Source of the DNA: a virus
Length of the DNA: 24,017 nucleotides
Direction: 5' to 3' (one strand)
IMG/VR virus record: IMGVR_UViG_3300025282_002833
Coordinates: 1 to 24,017 of that record
Shown here: positions 14,309-23,996 of the stretch, piece after piece
How positions within the stretch are numbered: the first letter of the stretch is position 1
Layout of the letters: each line of letters opens with the position of its first letter
The notes under the pieces: model-generated
Told to the model about the DNA's origin: nothing
Seen by the model: only the letters and a program-made list of their open reading frames with translations
The model's database searches: none
Translations under genes and position numbers: made by a program

Positions 14309-17300
14309 TGGCTGCTCCCGATCTCTCTGGGTCTAGTCTAGGCGATACCTTTAGCGGCATGTTTGAAGGTTTCGGCAGCGCGCTAGGTGACATTGGCGGC
14401 ATCGCTGGTGCCCTCGGCGCTGGCGGTCCCCAGGCGATGACGAACTTCGTCAACAAGATCGCCGAGAAGCAGAATATGGAAATCGCCCGTAAGTGGGATG
14501 GTTTCCAGAAGGGGCAAGAACGCACCTTCACTATGATTCGTGATTCTGCCCAGCGCCGCCACGAGATGGCGATGCTGCATGAGAAACATAGCCTAGAAAA
14601 AGGTAAGGCGAATCAAGAGGCTATTTATAAAACGAACGCTGCGCTTCAAAACGATCCTACTGGACGATTGCGCGGACAACTTGTAGGAGGTCTTCCTCCA
14701 GAACTACAGCAGGAGGCGGGAACTCTCACCGATTGGGGACTTTCTGGTCTGGTAGTAAGGAGTGGTGGCGGATTAGGGTTGATTACTCAAGCGCAGGCGG
14801 GGGTTGAATCGGTCGCTGTTCAAACTAATTACTTAGCGGAGGAACTTGGTGTTCCTATTGAACCGGAAGCCACCAATACTGAAATCAACGACCAGTATCT
14901 AATGTGGCAACGCGATGCGGTTGGTTGGGTTAATGCTATGGATGGTATTGGTCGAGATGTTACTGCGCTACTTGGTTTAATCGAAGTAGAGTCGAAGTTA
15001 GAACCCTCTAAGTTATTTAGGTCGGCCCAAGGTAAGTTGGAGCAACTTACTGGATTGCAGAATCGGCTTATTGAACTAAATAAGAATTCTGATTCTTACG
15101 CAACACTTAGTGTTAGCCCAAAATACTCGGATAAGTCATTAAAATTACAGAGCGATATAGATGGGGCTAGAAAACTACTCGAACTAAGCGAGGACTACGG
15201 AGCAACTGCTCACTCAGCCAGCACCCTCAAGGAATCTATAGTAAGTGGGCAATTAAATACTTGGGAGCCTTTTACTCCAGGTAGCGTTATGGCTGATCCC
15301 GAGAAATTCCATGATTTAATGGAGATGCCGGAGGTTGTAGATTTACGAGCAGGCTTTGATAACCTTGAGAAACTTATTAACAGCCTTGATCCCGCCGCTC
15401 TAAAAGAGATATACGGCGATAAATTTGCAGGTTCCCCTGTTCAAAAGTTATTAGACCTTTGGACAAAAAGGAAGCGTGGCCCTGATAATCAACCAGTCAC
15501 TTTCGATACCCGTAACATTTTTCAGGAGATGCAGCGTCTAGCAACTGATCCCCAGGCTAGTCCAGAGGAGTTTAAAATCTGGGAAAACGGGCTAAAAGCC
15601 TTGTCTAAATTAAATGATCGTGATTGGGCCGTAAGAATCGCCCAGCGCGAAAATAAGATTAACCAAGTAGCCCAGGCCCAGCAGCACTTCCGCACACTAT
15701 TGCCGCATGAGATGAAGGCCAGGTGGGGTCAAGATCCATTTGGCGCATTCGGGCTTGATATAGATGAAGTGATGCGCCTAAGTTTAAGTGACGAACACGA
15801 GACTGTAGGAAACGCACTTGAGGGCCGTGGCCTGACAGATCACTCAGGATTTGATACTTCCCAAGAGATATCTCTTCCAGGGTATGACCCCTCTAAAGCC
15901 TATCTGCTCCCAAGTGTCGTGGACGCTACGGCTAAGGTGTATCTTACACCTCTCTTTGAGGGCATGACTCGGGAGCAAGGGCTTAACCAAGCCAATAAAT
16001 TGGCACAACTTATGGGTAGCAAAGGTATCGCCACTAACTTCCAAGATTCGGACTTTAGGCAAGCAGTTTTGACTCGTATAGGCCAACTAAACAAGGAATT
16101 CAACGGGCTGGTTCCGGCACGCTCAGATGCAGGTAGGGTAGAGGAGGTCATTAACTGGGGTGGTCGTCCCGCAGGATTAGATGAGGTTGAAGGATTTTCT
16201 TCAGACCCAAATCTAGGCGATAATATTATTCGCGATTCTTCTACTGGGCGGGCAGTCGATGAAACAGACAATACTTGGTTAGGCGCTATTGCACAGAGGG
16301 CCGGATCTAAGCCAGCCGGAGAGGAAGCCGCTATTAAGGCTGAAGGAGGGACTATAAATTTATCTGATCTTAAAAACTTCTTTGGCGAAGTGGCGGGGCA
16401 CGACTGGGTTACCTTGGTAGAAGGTAAGTTCCGTCATCGGGACAAACCGATTGGGAGTCTCTTTGCTCCTATAATAGAGACGACTATGCTCTGGGGTACC
16501 GAAGCAGATAGGGCGCTTAAGATACCGGGGGAGAAAAGGTTATCGGAGGGTGGCTTGGCAGGTACAGGGATCGGCTGGGCTGGAGATAAACCGCCTTATC
16601 ACACCTTGGAGTCGGACGCCTTGCGAAAGAAGGTTGAGGGTCGGCTCGCCACGATAGATGCTATGCGAAACTATGATTTTAGTCAGCAACCTGACCCGGT
16701 ACTTCGCCGTAAGGGGCAAGTTGTCCAAGATGCTTTGCGTAAGATACCTGATGATGAACTTGTTAGGCGGTTAGTTGCTTACGGTGGGCTAATGAGTGAA
16801 CTTGGATTTAGCCATGAAGAGTTATTTCCCAAGGGTTTAGTACCACAGACACCCGCAAATATAAAACCCCCGGAGGCGCGTTTCGATTCCTCTATACCTA
16901 CAATCGAGACTGTGCGAGGTTGGCGAGATGAGGCTACGGCAGCGCTATCCAGCCTACCAAATGTTTTCGCGACTTATGAGGGCCGTATGATAGATGCGGC
17001 CCCTGGCTTGGAGGTATCCCCTGAGATTATGGATAAGACTGTCCTCGATGCGATGCGCGTCGAGTTGTCCAAAACTGTAGCAGACTCGGAGGAGTTGCTT
17101 GCTGCTATGGAGAATCCTGAAATGGGAGCCTCTATTGTAGGCGTTCTTCAACAATGTATACTTGGTGATACAGGTAAAGATTATGCGACAACGGCAACAA
17201 AATTATCTGAAAGGGTAGAGGCTGCTCTCAATTCTGTAAATATTGGCGGCGGCGGATTAGCGTCAGACCAACCTAATCTCGTCAAAGGAGTCGTAGATAA

Positions 17301-17670
17301 AGTCAGCGCCCAGGAGAATCTACCGGACGCGATGAATGTGCTAGCGGAGGAACTAGTTAAATTAACGAATCTAGCGTTTACTAAACTTGGAACTGCTGGT
17401 CATGTTGAGAAGGCGGCGCAGTCTCCCCAAGTCAAATATATTCAACGCCTGATAGGTACATTTATGTCAGACCTTGAGGCGACCGCAGCCTCCGAACAAT
17501 TAGCCTTCCATAAAAGTTGGGAATCGCCTCCTGAACTTCAGGCTTTCCTTACTTCAGAGTACGATGAGTATGCAAAGGATCCTGATAATGCTTATAAACG
17601 CGCAGCAATTCTTATTGCAGCGCGCGGTAAAGTCTCGCAGAACCAAATTCTATTAGGTAGGCCGCGCTAG
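14308..17670 (+). CDS. Internal virion protein B (large ejection protein)
   Basis: An 1120-residue, mostly helical protein in the position of T7 gp15. Residues 1-40 are Gly/Ala/Ser-rich (GFGSALGDIGGIAGALGAGG), followed by a charged helix at about 50-100 (KIAEKQNMEIARKWDGFQKG, RRHEMAMLHEKHSLEKGKANQ). The remainder alternates helical blocks with short loops and is not recognised. I looked for a lytic transglycosylase or peptidase and found none; GLIEVESKLEPS (nt 14974-15009) resembles the start of a transglycosylase site, but the downstream GLMQ-type motif is missing. The start overlaps the previous stop by one base. Codons are C-biased for about the first 90 residues, then become A/T-richer from about nt 14581. 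Role in a trans-envelope ejection channel is inferred from order and size. Confidence 0.65.
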   Translation: MAAPDLSGSSLGDTFSGMFEGFGSALGDIGGIAGALGAGGPQAMTNFVNKIAEKQNMEIARKWDGFQKGQERTFTMIRDSAQRRHEMAMLHEKHSLEKGKANQEAIYKTNAALQNDPTGRLRGQLVGGLPPELQQEAGTLTDWGLSGLVVRSGGGLGLITQAQAGVESVAVQTNYLAEELGVPIEPEATNTEINDQYLMWQRDAVGWVNAMDGIGRDVTALLGLIEVESKLEPSKLFRSAQGKLEQLTGLQNRLIELNKNSDSYATLSVSPKYSDKSLKLQSDIDGARKLLELSEDYGATAHSASTLKESIVSGQLNTWEPFTPGSVMADPEKFHDLMEMPEVVDLRAGFDNLEKLINSLDPAALKEIYGDKFAGSPVQKLLDLWTKRKRGPDNQPVTFDTRNIFQEMQRLATDPQASPEEFKIWENGLKALSKLNDRDWAVRIAQRENKINQVAQAQQHFRTLLPHEMKARWGQDPFGAFGLDIDEVMRLSLSDEHETVGNALEGRGLTDHSGFDTSQEISLPGYDPSKAYLLPSVVDATAKVYLTPLFEGMTREQGLNQANKLAQLMGSKGIATNFQDSDFRQAVLTRIGQLNKEFNGLVPARSDAGRVEEVINWGGRPAGLDEVEGFSSDPNLGDNIIRDSSTGRAVDETDNTWLGAIAQRAGSKPAGEEAAIKAEGGTINLSDLKNFFGEVAGHDWVTLVEGKFRHRDKPIGSLFAPIIETTMLWGTEADRALKIPGEKRLSEGGLAGTGIGWAGDKPPYHTLESDALRKKVEGRLATIDAMRNYDFSQQPDPVLRRKGQVVQDALRKIPDDELVRRLVAYGGLMSELGFSHEELFPKGLVPQTPANIKPPEARFDSSIPTIETVRGWRDEATAALSSLPNVFATYEGRMIDAAPGLEVSPEIMDKTVLDAMRVELSKTVADSEELLAAMENPEMGASIVGVLQQCILGDTGKDYATTATKLSERVEAALNSVNIGGGGLASDQPNLVKGVVDKVSAQENLPDAMNVLAEELVKLTNLAFTKLGTAGHVEKAAQSPQVKYIQRLIGTFMSDLEATAASEQLAFHKSWESPPELQAFLTSEYDEYAKDPDNAYKRAAILIAARGKVSQNQILLGRPR

Positions 17671-17672
17671 AT

Positions 17673-20600
17673 ATGGCTGCACAGCAAGCAGGTTGGATTG
17701 ATCGTATATTCAACTCTACGATTGGCCTCCCGCAACAAATCCTTTGGCGTTTGATACGCGCCGCTAAAGATGAGGACATCTCCCTGTGGAGTGAGAAGGG
17801 TCTTCTTGACTTCGCTAATGTTCCGCTCCTTGGCATCCTAGATACTCATAAAGAGGATGTTATGCCCGATGCTATGGCCGAAACCTTTGGCCTAGAACCG
17901 GGTCTTATGAACGAACTTGGAGTCGCCATTGCGACTGATCCGCTAACCTATCTCACGGGTGGTCTTAGCGCTTTGGGTAAGGCCGCGAAGGGAGCCGAGT
18001 TCGCTTCAAAAATCCCCGCTGTTCAAAAGGTGATGCAAACCGCAGCGAGGGCTGGTGGCCGCTTCGATCTCCCTGTGCCTTCCTCAGTTAAGGGGGCAAA
18101 AGATCCTGCCGAAAAGGTCTTCTCAACTTCTACCCAATATGCCGCCGAACTAACTGGCCGCGATCTCAATACTGTTCTAGAGCGCGCTACCGCGAATCTT
18201 GTGGGTAAGTCCGGAGATAACTATGGCCGCCAATTAAAGGGTATCCAGAAGGCTAAAGGAATGCTCGGGGGTTTAAACGAAGAGCAGATGGGCATGAAGG
18301 TCATAGACCTTATGAAGAATGATGGCCACCGCAAGTTGGCTGTTGGTATCCCCATGCTAACTAGTCTAGGCATGAAGATTGATGTCCCTGGAACACACCA
18401 AAACTGGTGGCAAGCCTATTCGGCGGCTAAAGGTAAAGGCGGCGAAATGCTAGCCAATACTTGGTTGACACGCAATATAGCAGGGCTTCCTTGGGTTTCC
18501 TCTGGCCTCAAAACAATCGCTTCACCCGTTACCCAATTCAAGGGCGGTTTTCGTGTCGGTGCGGAAGCGCGGACTGCAATTCATACTGCGGCTGATAAGG
18601 TCAGCCCCGAGCAATTTGAGAGTATGAGTCATTGGCTAAACTCGGCTACTGGAGGAGGCGAGATTGCAGTTAAGATTAGTGCTGGTGGAGCAGAGCCGAT
18701 TATGAAGGCTTTTGATGTAGCCGTGAAGGCTGGTAAGTCTCCCCGTGACGCTCTGACCGCAGCCATTAGTAAGATTAAGGATAAAGGAGATACAACTGAG
18801 CAAGTTTGGGCGCGGCTTAAAGGTCTAGATGCTGCTCCTGATAGCGACACCTTTAAGAAACTCCTTCTGCCCAAGACTAAAGGTACGATGCGGAAGCAGT
18901 TGCAGCAGGCACTTCATACTGCAATGATTGAAGGCGATCATGCAAGGCGGCTTGCCCGCAGTGGTCAGTACGATAATTACCTGACTAAACTTGATCTCGA
19001 CCTACAGGCTAAAGAACTTTTTGCGAAGCGCGAAGAACTGGCGTTCGGTACTGGACTCGCCGAAACAGCCTACGAGGCTGGGCGTAATCTTCGGCGAGGT
19101 ATAAATTGGGCGTTTAAAACTGGAACTGATACTCAGCACGCGCAGGAAGCGATGCACCAGTACCTCGCCCATTCTGCCCGAGGGCATGACCAAGCGGCCC
19201 AGTTGGGTAAGATGCTATATACCAAGGTAAAGCATATCCTCAAGGAACCCGGCATGGAGGGTTGGACTGAGGAGAATTTCTTGGACATGATCGGCGGTCT
19301 AATGGAGTCTGATGCGCTCCAGGTTGAACTAGTTGAATCCCTTAAACTAGGTAAGATTAATCCTTCAAATGCCCTAGATGTAGCCAAAGGTTGGGATAAC
19401 TTTGTCCAGCGGCATACTCAGGTTATGTCCTCATTTGAGGGTATCCTTAAGAGTAGGGGTGTCACAGGCGAGACCCGTGATAAGTTACTCGAACAGTTCC
19501 AGGGCGAGGTCTTTGATTATTTGCCTCGAATAGAAGAACAGCGTTTGACTACGCATTATGAGCGGTTACTTAAGGTCAATAAGGATGTTAAGCGCTCTTG
19601 GACACCGCAGCAAAAGCGCCGAATGCGCCGCCGCCATAACGCGCACATTCTTCGGAGCGGGCCGCATAGAGATTATCAAGTTGGTGAACTTACTGACGAT
19701 CAACTTCGAGGTGCGCTTGATACTATCGAGAATACTGCGCGGCGTGGTATGCGTCCAGATGAGATCGCTGCCCATATTGACGAGAATCGCGTTCTTAGTA
19801 TGTTTAGGCAAGCCCACGGACTGACACACGACGAACTAATTACCGTGTTTAGACGACGCGGTAAAGGCGACTTCCGCCGAGTTCGCCGTGAGATGCTGCC
19901 CAATCGCTTCCCGCTTTGGTCGCAAACTCGTAAGTCTTGGACAACGCATCAAGCGCAGGAGAGCGTTGCGCCGTTTGGTTTCTCGATTAAGCGGGGCGAG
20001 AAAGGTGGCTATTTCATTCGCCCTGATGCGGTTAAAGAAGGAACAGCCAAGCGTAGTTGGGGCTGGGACTCTAAGCAAGGCTATACCACAATCGACGCTG
20101 CCATGCAGGATATGAGGAAATGGCTAGATAGCGATACAGGAGCCAAATGGCGTAGCAAGTACGGTCCTGATATGGAGCAGTTGCCGGAGGCAGCACTTAA
20201 GAAGTTAAAGCAGCAGAAAGATATCCATATTAGCACTAGCGAATTAGGGCTTTTACGCCAGGCTATTAGTGCAGCAGATAAACGCATTCTGCTGGGTACA
20301 CAAAAGAAATTCGACGAACATCTGCTGCCCGGTTATGGTCGCGCCATCAACGAGAAATCTGGTGACGCTATGGACTGGTATCGGATGCGTCAGACCGCAG
20401 ATGCGCGGACTTATAGCCTGGAAAATAAACTCAAGGAAGCGGACGAGTATGGGCAGGGTGGGGATGCGGCCTTTGAGGCAGCGAATACTCCAAAGTACGA
20501 TAGCGTTAGTGTAGATATTGATGCTCCTCGCGCACTAGGAAAGGAGGAGGACCAAGCCATCTTTCTTAAGGCTATTAGAGATGCAGGTGGTGTTGTCTTT

Positions 20601-23432
20601 GATGGTGTCGAAGGGAAGGCACTACTCGACGGCTGGGCTAGAGATTATGCACGAGGCAGGCTTAATATCGCTGAGTTGATGAACTTTCTTAAGATGCAAA
20701 CTAAGCACAATGTCATCAATCCTACTGTGCCATATGAGATGCTGGAGAGTATTTCAGGCGACCTAGCCTCAATGGGGAATAGGGTTAGTGAGATTACTCT
20801 CAGTCAATTACCTGATTCAGCGTCAGAACTCTTCAGGGGTGTTCGCCATATCAGCAAAGATGTATTTATGGAGGCCCGCAGAACTGGTGTTTATACCCCA
20901 GGATCACCTATCGGGTATGTTGGCCGATTCTTTAATCATGCGGCATCACAGCGGATTGCAAGAGTGCTTGGGTCAATGGGAGAAGATGAATTAGGCCGAG
21001 GTGTTCTTATGCGCCTTAGCGCAAAGCACCCTGATCGGTTTGCCCGAGACTTAGATAATCTATCCCTAGAAGATTTGAACTCTCTCCACAAACGACTTCG
21101 CGAGGATTTAGCACAAACTGATCGCTTAGATCCTAATTTCATTGGCCCGAAAAGGGCGGGCTATGATCGTTTAGCGAAGTGGTATGAAGAGATTAATGAG
21201 ACGATGCGCCAAGAAGGTTATAAGGTAAAGGGCGTAAGTAAGAAACTCAAATGGACCGAAGATCGGCTTGAAGTCGATCCTGTGCTTTCTCTATTGACTA
21301 GGTTATCCAACGCTAATCAAGAAAATACCATCGAGAAATACTTTGACTCTGTTCTCAAGGCTAGTGATTTGAGTGATGGTAACTCACTAATGCTAGGAGG
21401 AAAGGTCGTGGCTATTTGGGATGACGCGCAGAATCCCATATCAGTTTCCCAATTACACACCCGCGCCGTTCAGCGCCAAAAAACAAAAGGTCTCCCAGTT
21501 CGCGATCCACAAGGTCGGCTTACTGGTGAGACAATCGTGGGTGAAGGTTCAGTTGAACAGATAGTAAAAGAACATGAAATAGGTAAGCCTTCTTGGATCA
21601 TCATTAAGACTGATGACGGGAATCTGCACCCTATAAATGCTCGGATGGGCAGGGAAGACGGGTATGGTTTCCTACAGTTAGGCGAACAGGCTGATCCGAC
21701 AGCCCTTGACTATAGCCCGACTACAGCAGGGGCCTTCGCACGAGCCTCAACACGATCAGATTTAGACTCGAAGTTTGTCTACAGCGAAGACCTACTTAAG
21801 ACTGATGCTGTTGGCGATTTACTCGGGCAACATGTTGCCTTTGGGGCACAGAATCTCGTAGTCGGCGCGGCAAAAACCGCTGCCCAAACGCTGCAAGTTT
21901 CTTCGGCGGGCTGGCGTTCGTTCGATAATGTCAATTACATGATTAAGTCGTTCCAGACTGTCTTCCGGCTACCCTTCCAGTTGATGAACTTGTCATCTGG
22001 TGTCTTCCAGGCACACATGGCTGGGGTTACCCCGAAGAACCTCTTGGCCTCATATGTTGATACCTTTAAGTTGCTAACTGGAAATACCGAATTCATTAAA
22101 CATGGCGATGTATTGCTGTCGTTGATGGATGTTCCAGGGTTTACTAGTAAGAGTTCGTTTCATATGCCCCGCTTGGATTTGATTAATGCGGCTCGAAGGA
22201 ATGGCGGAGCAGTCCTAACCGCAGTAGGCGATGCCGAACTACAGGCACATAATCTGGACCGAGTTGATGATTTCCATTTGAATCTAGGAGATGGCCGTGA
22301 ACTTGCAATGTCTGACTTCATTAAGAAGGCAGGCGATATGCAACTCTATGGTACTTACGCATCTATGCTAAGTCGGGGTTCTAAAACTATTGCTGACTCG
22401 CTAGTCCGTCTAAAACTTCAGGCATTAGATACAAAAAGCCTCCGTAGTATGGGCCATCGAGCCTTGGCCGGAGCAATCGAAAAGACTGGCGCTCGCCCTG
22501 GAGAACTGCGCGAAGTGACCGAAGCCGTTAACCGGACAGCCACGGCCATCGGCCTAATTCGTGAAGGGCATACGATGGAGCGGGCAATCGAGATTACAAA
22601 GAATGCCCATGTTCCTTATGAGCGTTTAACTGCCTTTGAGCGAAGTTCGCTGAAGCGAGCCTTCCTTTACTACTCGTTCCCCAGACACTACATGCCCTGG
22701 GCCTGGACGAAGTTCATGGAAAATCCTACTCACCTAAGCAAACTGGCTAACACAATTAAGAATGATCGTATTATCTCTACTGATGAAGGCCGCGCTCATC
22801 TGAAACTAGGTGATTATCGGGTTGATCTTGGAAGGGCGAATGCCAATATGGAAGCATCCATGATGATTGGTGCCTTCGCTGATGCCTTTGCTATGCCAGT
22901 AGCCCGTATGGCTGGGTTAGGCCCTAGTAATACTTATCCTTATGATCCGAATGTTCTTAACGATCAGATAACGGATGCTGGCCTGACCTCTTTCGGTGGG
23001 GCTTTCAGTCTTTTGACTGGTGGAGCGCGTCTTTTGCCTCAAGGATCAAGGTCGGGGGCGCGGCAGTCGAACACATGGGACGATGCTCGCCGACTTGTCT
23101 GGCCGATGAAGTTAGCCTTCACTAGCATGCGTATGATGGGCCTTGATGCGGGTACTCCAACTAAGGAAGAGCAATCTCCATTCGTGGATTACACCATGAT
23201 GGAGCGGCTTATTTCAGACACAGATTTTGGATTGGGTATTCGCAAAGTTCGACCTGACCAAGAGATTCGTAATGCCTATTATGAATATCGGTCTCTTGTG
23301 CGAGGACTTCGTTTAAAAGCCGCTGCAACTACTGATTCAACTCTTCAAGATAAGTACCAGAAAAACGCAGAACTCCTTACTGAGACGCTACGCGCCATGA
23401 GAGACAGCCATGATCTACAGGAGTTTGATTGA
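17673..23432 (+). CDS. Internal virion protein C (giant ejection protein)
   Basis: A 1919-residue protein in the T7 gp16 position and clearly longer than that relative. Near residue 87 ATDPLTYLTGGLSALGK is a motif I associate with giant phage internal proteins. A long helical body with Arg/Lys-rich parts follows (KRSWTPQQKRRMRRRHNAH; RRRGKGDFRRVRREMLP). Residues about 1649-1690 hold PYERLTAFERSSLKRAFLYYSFPRHYMPWAW, a conserved-looking Glu-Arg, basic, aromatic-Phe/Tyr pattern found near the end of such proteins, then a KFMENPTHL helix. The C-terminus is charged and helical. No metalloprotease, lysozyme or polymerase motif is visible. The start is two bases after the previous stop, in the same TAGATATGGCT context as at 13557. 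It would be injected with the DNA to form the inner part of the ejection channel; this is inference. Confidence 0.68.
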   Translation: MAAQQAGWIDRIFNSTIGLPQQILWRLIRAAKDEDISLWSEKGLLDFANVPLLGILDTHKEDVMPDAMAETFGLEPGLMNELGVAIATDPLTYLTGGLSALGKAAKGAEFASKIPAVQKVMQTAARAGGRFDLPVPSSVKGAKDPAEKVFSTSTQYAAELTGRDLNTVLERATANLVGKSGDNYGRQLKGIQKAKGMLGGLNEEQMGMKVIDLMKNDGHRKLAVGIPMLTSLGMKIDVPGTHQNWWQAYSAAKGKGGEMLANTWLTRNIAGLPWVSSGLKTIASPVTQFKGGFRVGAEARTAIHTAADKVSPEQFESMSHWLNSATGGGEIAVKISAGGAEPIMKAFDVAVKAGKSPRDALTAAISKIKDKGDTTEQVWARLKGLDAAPDSDTFKKLLLPKTKGTMRKQLQQALHTAMIEGDHARRLARSGQYDNYLTKLDLDLQAKELFAKREELAFGTGLAETAYEAGRNLRRGINWAFKTGTDTQHAQEAMHQYLAHSARGHDQAAQLGKMLYTKVKHILKEPGMEGWTEENFLDMIGGLMESDALQVELVESLKLGKINPSNALDVAKGWDNFVQRHTQVMSSFEGILKSRGVTGETRDKLLEQFQGEVFDYLPRIEEQRLTTHYERLLKVNKDVKRSWTPQQKRRMRRRHNAHILRSGPHRDYQVGELTDDQLRGALDTIENTARRGMRPDEIAAHIDENRVLSMFRQAHGLTHDELITVFRRRGKGDFRRVRREMLPNRFPLWSQTRKSWTTHQAQESVAPFGFSIKRGEKGGYFIRPDAVKEGTAKRSWGWDSKQGYTTIDAAMQDMRKWLDSDTGAKWRSKYGPDMEQLPEAALKKLKQQKDIHISTSELGLLRQAISAADKRILLGTQKKFDEHLLPGYGRAINEKSGDAMDWYRMRQTADARTYSLENKLKEADEYGQGGDAAFEAANTPKYDSVSVDIDAPRALGKEEDQAIFLKAIRDAGGVVFDGVEGKALLDGWARDYARGRLNIAELMNFLKMQTKHNVINPTVPYEMLESISGDLASMGNRVSEITLSQLPDSASELFRGVRHISKDVFMEARRTGVYTPGSPIGYVGRFFNHAASQRIARVLGSMGEDELGRGVLMRLSAKHPDRFARDLDNLSLEDLNSLHKRLREDLAQTDRLDPNFIGPKRAGYDRLAKWYEEINETMRQEGYKVKGVSKKLKWTEDRLEVDPVLSLLTRLSNANQENTIEKYFDSVLKASDLSDGNSLMLGGKVVAIWDDAQNPISVSQLHTRAVQRQKTKGLPVRDPQGRLTGETIVGEGSVEQIVKEHEIGKPSWIIIKTDDGNLHPINARMGREDGYGFLQLGEQADPTALDYSPTTAGAFARASTRSDLDSKFVYSEDLLKTDAVGDLLGQHVAFGAQNLVVGAAKTAAQTLQVSSAGWRSFDNVNYMIKSFQTVFRLPFQLMNLSSGVFQAHMAGVTPKNLLASYVDTFKLLTGNTEFIKHGDVLLSLMDVPGFTSKSSFHMPRLDLINAARRNGGAVLTAVGDAELQAHNLDRVDDFHLNLGDGRELAMSDFIKKAGDMQLYGTYASMLSRGSKTIADSLVRLKLQALDTKSLRSMGHRALAGAIEKTGARPGELREVTEAVNRTATAIGLIREGHTMERAIEITKNAHVPYERLTAFERSSLKRAFLYYSFPRHYMPWAWTKFMENPTHLSKLANTIKNDRIISTDEGRAHLKLGDYRVDLGRANANMEASMMIGAFADAFAMPVARMAGLGPSNTYPYDPNVLNDQITDAGLTSFGGAFSLLTGGARLLPQGSRSGARQSNTWDDARRLVWPMKLAFTSMRMMGLDAGTPTKEEQSPFVDYTMMERLISDTDFGLGIRKVRPDQEIRNAYYEYRSLVRGLRLKAAATTDSTLQDKYQKNAELLTETLRAMRDSHDLQEFD

Positions 23433-23653
23433 TGTCTACTCATCCGACTACCAGGGTACCTCTTGAAGATCGGCTCTTGACCTTCGCCAGTAGAACACTA
23501 CTTGCCATTACTATGTTTCTTCTCACCACACTATGGTCTAAAGTAGATCGTCTGGATGAGGAGAATAAAAACCGTGACCGCGAATTGGCTGCTTTCATGT
23601 TAGAAATTGAACACCGTATGACCACCCTGGAGACGCTAGCCGATGACAATTAA
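23432..23653 (+). CDS. Small membrane-anchored coiled-coil protein (holin or inner spanin candidate)
   Basis: 73 residues from ATG 23432, which overlaps the previous TGA by one base and has AGGAG at 23419-23423, eight bases upstream. An in-frame TTG three bases earlier is less likely. Residues about 16-35 form one membrane segment (LTFASRTLLAITMFLLTTLW). Residues about 36-70 are a highly charged probable coiled coil (KVDRLDEENKNRDRELAAFMLEIEHRM). One N-terminal membrane anchor plus a charged helix fits a small inner spanin, a holin or an XhlA-like anchor protein. Its position after the ejection genes and its overlap with the next membrane gene favour a lysis role. Which of these it is cannot be decided from the sequence. 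Confidence 0.6.
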   Translation: MSTHPTTRVPLEDRLLTFASRTLLAITMFLLTTLWSKVDRLDEENKNRDRELAAFMLEIEHRMTTLETLADDN

Positions 23654-23996
23654 AGCCCACTACCTCCTCCTCACCGCGCTTTGCGCTTCCTGCGCTAGCC
23701 TTGGCCGTGCTGGTGGCGCTGCGGCGGGTGCTGCCGCTGGGTCTGTTATCGGCCCTGGTGGTGCTGCGGCTGGCGCAGCCATCGGCTCTTTAACTTCCGA
23801 GGCTGCATTCCCAAGTGAGAGCGCGCCGCAACCCGAGACAGTCTGGGGCTTACTAGGAAAACTAGTGGACCAAGCCGCGTGGCTAGCCTTCGTTATGGGG
23901 CTTCTATGGATCCTGACTTGGATCGCGCCCTCACCGAAGGATCTGTTTAAACGCGCTATAGCCCGCTGGCGTAGTCCAGAAGTTCCGCCGTCTTGA
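23643..23996 (+). CDS. Glycine-zipper membrane or lipoprotein-like protein (lysis or envelope)
   Basis: 117 residues, starting 11 bases inside the previous gene with GGAGA nine bases upstream (23629-23633). The N-terminus is signal-like (KAHYLLLTALCASCASLG), with Cys14 and Cys17. Neither cysteine sits in a perfect lipobox (TALC, CASC). Residues about 22-50 are a glycine zipper (AGGAAAGAAAGSVIGPGG, then AAGAAIGS), a pattern typical of outer-membrane lipoproteins and membrane-inserting helices. Residues about 76-95 form a second hydrophobic segment (WLAFVMGLLWILTWIAPS), followed by a basic tail (KDLFKRAIARWR). The overlap resembles an Rz/Rz1-type arrangement, but a C-terminal membrane segment is not normal for an outer spanin, so a holin- or pore-like protein is equally possible. 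Confidence 0.6.
   Translation: MTIKAHYLLLTALCASCASLGRAGGAAAGAAAGSVIGPGGAAAGAAIGSLTSEAAFPSESAPQPETVWGLLGKLVDQAAWLAFVMGLLWILTWIAPSPKDLFKRAIARWRSPEVPPS

Noticed and set aside
14974-15060. Lytic transglycosylase motif in the 1120-residue protein
   Set aside because: The Glu-Ser context is suggestive, but the following Gly-Leu-Met-Gln type motif and the downstream Ala-Tyr-Asn type motif are missing.
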